Shown here: piece after piece, positions 1-3,405 of the stretch
How the letters are laid out: every line of letters starts with the position of its first letter
How positions within the stretch are numbered: position 1 is the stretch's first letter
From: Candidatus Bathyarchaeota archaeon
GTDB taxonomy: Archaea; Thermoproteota; Bathyarchaeia; TCS64
NCBI GenBank assembly: GCA_030613835.1
Contig: JAUWLH010000118.1
Span: 1 to 5,421, forward strand
Direction: 5' to 3'
DNA: 5,421 bases
The notes under the pieces: generated by a model
The model's database searches: none
Seen by the model: the letters and a program-made list of their open reading frames with translations, nothing else
What the model was told of the DNA's origin: nothing
Translations under genes and position numbers: made by a program

Positions 1-1
1 C

Positions 2-265
2 CTGTACTTCAGCTTGGAGGAGATCGGTTTCAAGACCTGCCCAGACTGCAGGGTGGAGTACGTTGACACCTCCGATATCGATTACTCTATCGAGAGGCTT
101 AACATGGTGCTGGTTACCAGCGGAAAGTCCACTGTGACGCATTACACATACGGGGAGTACATGACCGAAAACGCCCCCATAATAGCCCTCAACAGTAAAA
201 TTATATCAGAGAAACGCATCCCGACCAAGGATGAGCTCAGCAGGGCTTTCGAGAGTTACTGCTAG
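2..265 (+). CDS. C-terminal part of a small protein, possibly thioredoxin-fold (5' end outside window)
   Basis: The frame is open from the left edge, with no stop before TAG at 263-265, so 87 residues of a gene starting outside the window are visible. A TTG at 14 could be a start, but no Shine-Dalgarno lies in the 13 bases before it, so I treat the gene as 5'-truncated. The visible part has a CPDC motif (residues 13-16) followed by a strand-like VEYVDTSD. Its C-terminus (NAPIIALNSKIIS, then IPTKDELSRAF) resembles the cis-Pro strand, hairpin and last helix of small thioredoxin/glutaredoxin-like proteins. If that alignment holds, CPDC lies after the first helix and would not be the classical redox motif, which would be upstream. 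The last residue is Cys. The resemblance is by eye only. The gene is convergent with the PDCD5 homologue and the stop codons overlap. Confidence 0.5.
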   Translation: MYFSLEEIGFKTCPDCRVEYVDTSDIDYSIERLNMVLVTSGKSTVTHYTYGEYMTENAPIIALNSKIISEKRIPTKDELSRAFESYC

Positions 266-654
266 GACTGGTCTTCCTTCATCTTCTGTTCCAGGGTCTT
301 CAGCTCGCCAGGGTCACTGATCCTGATCTTTGTGTTCAGGCGTACAGGCAGTCCGACCTGTCTAAAGAACCCCATCAGGGCGGCCCCGTCGATGATATCT
401 GCTATCTTGCCTTCCTTGATGCCATCAACGAGAATCTTCTCCACCTGGCTTATGACCTGCGGGTACTGGTAAGCCGCCGCGTTGTAGACCTCCCAAGCCC
501 TGTTGCCGAACATGGCGTCTAGGACCTCCTGGTTCGTTGGCTCACGTGGCTTCTCTGGCTCAGGCTCCCGCTTTGCCTCGATCTGCTTGAGAAGCATCCT
601 GCGCTTCATCTCGGCGAGGCGTCGCTGCTTTATCCTTTCTATCTCGTCATCCAA
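262..654 (-). CDS. PDCD5-family DNA-binding protein
   Basis: This 130-residue protein fits the archaeal PDCD5/TFAR19 family (dsDNA-binding family). These are small basic helical proteins conserved in Archaea and eukaryotes whose archaeal role is poorly defined. The N-terminus (MDDEIERIKQRRLAEMKRR) is the family's charged helix. A Pro/Glu/Lys-rich stretch (about 29-39) links it to the helical core (about 42-100), where NQEVLDAMFG, a VEKILVDGIKEGKI helix and a DGAALMGFFRQV helix match the family layout. It ends in a charged tail. The start is TTG at 654: an in-frame TGA lies three codons upstream, and only this start restores the family N-terminus. The nearby ATG at 648-650 is out of frame and stops at once. 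The sequence diverges from typical members in the linker and in the PVRLNTKIRISDP segment. It lies 54 bp downstream of the metal ATPase on the same strand, so some co-transcription is possible. Confidence 0.87.
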   Translation of the reverse strand: MDDEIERIKQRRLAEMKRRMLLKQIEAKREPEPEKPREPTNQEVLDAMFGNRAWEVYNAAAYQYPQVISQVEKILVDGIKEGKIADIIDGAALMGFFRQVGLPVRLNTKIRISDPGELKTLEQKMKEDQS

Positions 655-689
655 GGGCCTTCACGCAGATGATATCCATAGCGGGCTCT

Positions 690-699
690 GTTTTATTCC
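690..699 (-). promoter_or_regulatory. Possible TATA box for the PDCD5 gene
   Basis: On the minus strand this reads GGAATAAAAC, an AT-rich patch in a 54-bp gap between the ATPase stop and the PDCD5 start. Counting about 26 nt downstream places transcription start near 668, giving a leader of roughly 15 nt. No T-rich terminator on the minus strand separates the two genes, so this could be an internal promoter added to read-through from the ATPase. The match to the archaeal box is weak. Confidence 0.28.
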
Positions 700-708
700 T
701 TACTGAGC

Positions 709-2697
709 CTACTGCGGCTTGAGGCCGCTGATCCTGACGCTGTTCAGGATGACCAGCAGGGCCAGTCCAACGTCCCCTATGATTATGGACTGCCAAAGGC
801 TGATGGTTCCCATTGATGCCAGCACGACGATGATGAATTTTGCGCCCAGACTGATGGCGATGTTCTCCCTGATCCTGTTGAGCGTCGTGGTGCTGAGCCT
901 CTGGATGTAGCTTAACCTCGTCAAATTGTCCTCAAGCAGGACGATGTCCGCTGTCTCTAGTGCAATATCACTGCCCAGACCGCCCATGGCGATCCCAACG
1001 TCAGCTGCTGCCAGTGCGGGAGCGTCGTTGATGCCGTCACCAATCATGACCACTTTTCCGTATGACTTTAGTTCCTCAATAATCTCCAGTTTCTCGTCAG
1101 GCAGGAGGTTTGCGTGGTACCCGTTGAACCCAAGCTGCTCCGCTATTGCAGCGGCTGTTGTCCCGTTGTCCCCAGTGAGCATCTCGACCCTCATTCCGTT
1201 TTTCTTGAGCTCCGCTATGGCTTCCTTTGCCCCAGCTCTTCTCGTGTCCTGTAGGCTGATGATCCCGATTACCTTCTCTTCACGGGCCACCAAGATGGTG
1301 GTCTTGCCCTGTATCTCCAGTTTATAGATGGCGTCCTCGGGGCACGAGATATCGTTCTCGGTAAACATCCTCATGTTCCCGATGCAGTATCCTTCGCTCT
1401 CGATGGTGGCCTCGATGCCCTTGCCCGTCCTGCTCTTGAACTTGGTTGTGGGAAGTATCGGGACGTTCTCGTGCTCAGCTAGCTCCTTGATGGCGTCGGC
1501 TATTGGGTGTTTGCTGTTTTCCTCAAGTGTCGCTGCCACCGAGATCAGTTCGTCCCTGCTGACGCCGTACGGGATCACATCCGTTACCATGAGCTTGCCC
1601 TGCGTTAGGGTCCCGGTTTTATCGAAGGCGAATACCTTTGCCTCGTTCATCTTCTCGATGAAGGTGCTGCCCTTGATGAGAACCCCGTGTCTGCTGGCGC
1701 TCGTTAGAGCTGATACCATCGCGACGGGTGTGGCTATGGTGAACGCGCATGGGCAGCCGATTACAAGCAGGACTAGACCATTGTAGACAGATGGAACCAG
1801 CGGCGCGTTGAATAGAAGTGGAGGAGTGAGCGCCATGATCGTCGCCAGCGCCACTATCAAAGGTGTATAGTACCTTGCAAACTTGTTCACTATAGTCTCA
1901 GTGGGGCTGCGCCTCTCCTCTGCCTCGTGAACCATTCTCAATATGTTTGATAGCATGGACTCGGCCGAGGCCCTAGTTGTTTTCACGGACAGGACGCCGT
2001 CCAGGTTGATCGTCCCTGCGAAGACCTCGTCGAGGTAGCCCTTATGAACCGGGATGGACTCTCCCGTCATCATGGACTGGTCTACGGTCGTATGTCCGTC
2101 CACAACCGTTCCATCTAAGGGAACCCTGTCCCCCGGCCTCACGATGAAGACCTCCCCAGGTACAACCTGCTCGACCGGGACCTCTATTTCGCCACCGTTC
2201 CTCCTTATCATGGCTACCTCTGGGCGCATCTCCATCAATGCCTCTATCGCGTGTCTCGCCCTGTTGGACGCGATGACCTCAAGCTTCAATGATATGTCCT
2301 TCAGGAACAGTACCAGTGCCCCCTCAGCGTACTCTCCTATGATAACCGCACCGATAGCAGCTATGGTCATGAGCAGGTCAATGCCTACGACGCCCTTCCT
2401 CAGTCCCTTAACCCCGTTTATCGCCGGCTTGTAGCCCTCGACGAGGATCGCGGTCATCAGCAGCATCCTTGGAACGTAACCTCCGATACCCATATACTCC
2501 AGTACAATGCCGGATGTGATCGCAACTCCTGAGAAAACAGTTTTCTTCCAGTTCAGGTTACCCTGTTCAGGGGCATGCCCGTGGTCACTTTCACAAGCCG
2601 AGCATGGGTCATCGTGATCTTGTGCGTGTTCCGTTAAACCTGAGCATGACATGCATATTGTCTCCACCTCGTTGTCGTCGTGATTGTGTTGGGGCAT
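709..2697 (-). CDS. cadA: P1B-2 type heavy-metal (Zn/Cd/Pb) exporting P-type ATPase
   Basis: This 662-residue membrane pump exports divalent soft metals using ATP. Family motifs are complete. TGES (211-214) is in the actuator domain and CPC (315-317) in the metal-binding membrane helix. DKTGT has the phosphorylated Asp at 359, the P1B-specific HP pair is 397-398, TGD is 508-510 and GDGIND is 553-558. The last two helices carry Lys620 (SLGAK) and Asp642 (GDVGLALLV...NSVR). This is the Lys/Asp pattern of ZntA/CadA pumps and indicates P1B-2 (Zn2+/Cd2+/Pb2+) rather than copper. Predicted helices lie near 53-70, 75-90, 104-122, 124-140, 278-296, 304-330, 613-630 and 633-652. There is no N-terminal HMA domain. 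Residues 1-45 are instead Cys/His-rich, with CMSC (16-19), CSAC (32-35) and His 4, 6, 24, 28, 39, 41. The ATG at 2697 has only a weak GAGCA upstream. The gene is divergent from the NikR-like regulator. The symbol is family-level. Confidence 0.95.
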   Translation of the reverse strand: MPQHNHDDNEVETICMSCSGLTEHAQDHDDPCSACESDHGHAPEQGNLNWKKTVFSGVAITSGIVLEYMGIGGYVPRMLLMTAILVEGYKPAINGVKGLRKGVVGIDLLMTIAAIGAVIIGEYAEGALVLFLKDISLKLEVIASNRARHAIEALMEMRPEVAMIRRNGGEIEVPVEQVVPGEVFIVRPGDRVPLDGTVVDGHTTVDQSMMTGESIPVHKGYLDEVFAGTINLDGVLSVKTTRASAESMLSNILRMVHEAEERRSPTETIVNKFARYYTPLIVALATIMALTPPLLFNAPLVPSVYNGLVLLVIGCPCAFTIATPVAMVSALTSASRHGVLIKGSTFIEKMNEAKVFAFDKTGTLTQGKLMVTDVIPYGVSRDELISVAATLEENSKHPIADAIKELAEHENVPILPTTKFKSRTGKGIEATIESEGYCIGNMRMFTENDISCPEDAIYKLEIQGKTTILVAREEKVIGIISLQDTRRAGAKEAIAELKKNGMRVEMLTGDNGTTAAAIAEQLGFNGYHANLLPDEKLEIIEELKSYGKVVMIGDGINDAPALAAADVGIAMGGLGSDIALETADIVLLEDNLTRLSYIQRLSTTTLNRIRENIAISLGAKFIIVVLASMGTISLWQSIIIGDVGLALLVILNSVRISGLKPQ

Positions 2698-2724
2698 CGT
2701 TGCTCAGTGTTTCGCGTGTTTGGG

Positions 2725-2734
2725 TTTTATTAAT
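2725..2734 (-). promoter_or_regulatory. Candidate TATA box of the metal ATPase gene
   Basis: The minus strand reads ATTAATAAAA here, the best TATA-like element upstream of the ATPase. Transcription would start about 26 nt downstream, near 2704-2708, giving a leader of only about 10 nt. It overlaps the first of three TTATTA boxes, so a protein bound to that box would compete with TBP. It is assigned from position and composition only. Confidence 0.4.
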
Positions 2735-2758
2735 GTAATGCTATGAAAACCCAGAAAA

Positions 2759-2775
2759 TTATTAGAAATTAATAA
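2759..2775. promoter_or_regulatory. Inverted repeat TTATTA-N5-TAATAA, candidate operator
   Basis: Two 6-bp arms (2759-2764 and 2770-2775) are exact reverse complements around GAAAT. The dyad sits midway between the divergent genes, just upstream of and overlapping the probable TATA box of the NikR-like gene. This is the place where an autoregulating ribbon-helix-helix protein would act. It does not resemble the E. coli NikR operator (GTATGA-N16-TCATAC). Low sequence complexity limits confidence. Confidence 0.3.
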
Positions 2776-2776
2776 A
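2769..2776 (+). promoter_or_regulatory. Candidate TATA box of the NikR-like gene (leaderless transcript)
   Basis: TTAATAAA is centred about 28 bp before the ATG at 2801, so transcription would begin within a base or two of the start codon. No Shine-Dalgarno is visible in TTATTAAACC just before the ATG. Together these fit a leaderless archaeal mRNA. Other AT-rich patches nearby could serve instead. Confidence 0.4.
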
Positions 2777-2800
2777 AATGATCCATAATATTATTAAACC

Positions 2801-3211
2801 ATGACTGTTATCAGCCTGAGCATCACCAATGGTCTTCTTGAGAGGCTTGATGCCTTCGTGGAGTCCTCCGGTTACAGCAGCCGCTCCGAGGCCCTCCGTT
2901 TAGCGATCAGGGACAGCCTGAACCAGTACAGCCTCCAGCGGATGGAGAAGGGAATCGTGATGTCAACGGTCACTATAATCAGCGAGAGCCACCAGGCAAC
3001 CACTCATGTTGGGTTGATGAACCTGAGGAACGATTTTGACGAGTTGATATTCGGTAACATGCACTTCCACATCGAGGGCGGGTACTGTATCGAGATATTC
3101 CTGGTGAAGGGTGAGTCCGATGATGTAATGGGATTCATCTCAAAGAGCAAGGCTATCAGGGGCGTCATGGAGGTCAACCACACACTGACACCGATGTCTT
3201 CAACGAGCTGA
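2801..3211 (+). CDS. NikR-like ribbon-helix-helix metal-responsive regulator with altered metal site
   Basis: This 136-residue protein has the NikR architecture. Residues 1-45 form a ribbon-helix-helix DNA-binding domain (strand TVISLSIT, then helices including SSRSEALRLAIRDSL), followed by an ACT-like metal-binding domain (about 52-132). NikR proteins are tetramers that bind DNA when loaded with metal, usually Ni2+. Three of the four high-affinity ligands are present with correct spacing: His88, His90 and Cys96 in MHFHIEGGYC. The fourth, the His of the QH motif on the partner subunit, should lie 11 residues before His88. Here that place is Asn77, next to Arg76, in MNLRNDFDEL. His64 and His69 are extra possible ligands. 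The gene faces the Zn/Cd-type ATPase across a shared 103-bp promoter region, so it probably regulates that pump and itself; this is inferred from context. I give no nikR symbol because the nickel site is incomplete. Confidence 0.85.
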   Translation: MTVISLSITNGLLERLDAFVESSGYSSRSEALRLAIRDSLNQYSLQRMEKGIVMSTVTIISESHQATTHVGLMNLRNDFDELIFGNMHFHIEGGYCIEIFLVKGESDDVMGFISKSKAIRGVMEVNHTLTPMSSTS

Positions 3212-3231
3212 TTATAGTTATCGGACCAGCA

Positions 3232-3243
3232 TTTCTTTTCCTC
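3232..3243 (+). terminator. Possible T-rich terminator of the NikR-like gene
   Basis: The pyrimidine tract TTTCTTTTCCTC lies 20 bp after the stop codon with no hairpin before it. Archaeal termination often needs only a T-rich tract on the non-template strand, but this one is interrupted by C and so is a weak candidate. Confidence 0.22.
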
Positions 3244-3302
3244 ATGTGTCTAACACTTCAACGTTCAATGTTTGGGACGGTGCGAGCGCATTCCACCGAT
3301 TC

Positions 3303-3322
3303 CAATAGCAGTAGCCCTATTG
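3303..3322. promoter_or_regulatory. Inverted repeat CAATAG-N8-CTATTG upstream of the TATA box
   Basis: The two 6-bp arms (3303-3308 and 3317-3322) are exact reverse complements, and the dyad ends 9 bp before the TATA box of the molybdenum hydroxylase gene. The position would suit an activator or a competitor of TBP/TFB. No known regulator site is recognised. It is not followed by a T-run, so a terminator hairpin is unlikely. Confidence 0.33.
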
Positions 3323-3331
3323 CGCGTTTAG

Positions 3332-3339
3332 TTTAAATA
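3332..3339 (+). promoter_or_regulatory. TATA box of the molybdenum hydroxylase gene
   Basis: TTTAAATA is a near-ideal archaeal box A. Transcription would be expected about 26 nt downstream, near 3361, giving a leader of roughly 45 nt before the proposed ACG start and 35 nt before the GTG at 3396. A leader of that length agrees with use of the Shine-Dalgarno at 3394-3399. No clear purine-rich BRE is seen directly upstream. Confidence 0.6.
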
Positions 3340-3360
3340 GGAATAAGAGTGAAAATCAGT

Positions 3361-3374
3361 AACATTGGAATGTT
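3361..3374. promoter_or_regulatory. Palindrome AACATT-GG-AATGTT at the predicted transcription start
   Basis: The 6-bp arms are exact reverse complements separated by two bases, at the start site predicted from TTTAAATA. A protein bound there would block initiation, so this is a plausible repressor operator. The half-site AATGTT also occurs at 3267-3272, within an imperfect dyad. The binding protein is unknown. Confidence 0.37.
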
Positions 3375-3393
3375 CTTAGAAAAGACATTTTGC

Positions 3394-3399
3394 AGGTGA
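3394..3399 (+). promoter_or_regulatory. Shine-Dalgarno AGGTGA that points to an ACG start codon
   Basis: AGGTGA matches the archaeal anti-Shine-Dalgarno (consensus GGAGGTGAT) over six bases. It ends 6 nt before ACG at 3406-3408, which is in frame with the molybdenum hydroxylase. No ATG, GTG or TTG lies at a useful distance in that frame. The same bases include a GTG (3396-3398) and the TGA (3397-3399) that closes the hydroxylase frame upstream. Confidence 0.5.
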
Positions 3400-3405
3400 C
3401 GAAAA

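Larger units (their letters stand above)
2727..2796. repeat. Three TTATTA boxes at exact 32-bp spacing in the divergent promoter region
   Basis: TTATTA occurs on the plus strand at 2727-2732, 2759-2764 and 2791-2796, so starts are 32 bp apart in both intervals, about three helical turns. The middle copy is also the left arm of TTATTA-N5-TAATAA (2759-2775). The right copy abuts the perfect palindrome ATAATATTAT (2785-2794). The set spans the whole gap between the ATPase and the regulator and covers both candidate TATA boxes. It could be an operator array, but the region is very AT-rich and chance is a real alternative. Confidence 0.35.

Noticed and set aside
503..706. Plus-strand 67-codon open frame opposite the PDCD5 gene
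   Set aside because: Antisense shadow of a recognised conserved protein; Arg/Ser-rich translation with no family resemblance.
719..2434. Plus-strand open frames of up to 152 codons opposite the ATPase
   Set aside because: They lie antisense to a protein with every P1B motif, are Ser/Met/Pro-rich low-information translations and have no recognisable domain.
2741..2788. NikR-type operator GTATGA-N16-TCATAC in the divergent region
   Set aside because: CTATGA at 2741-2746 and TCCATA at 2782-2787 are only loosely similar half-sites and are separated by far more than 16 bases.
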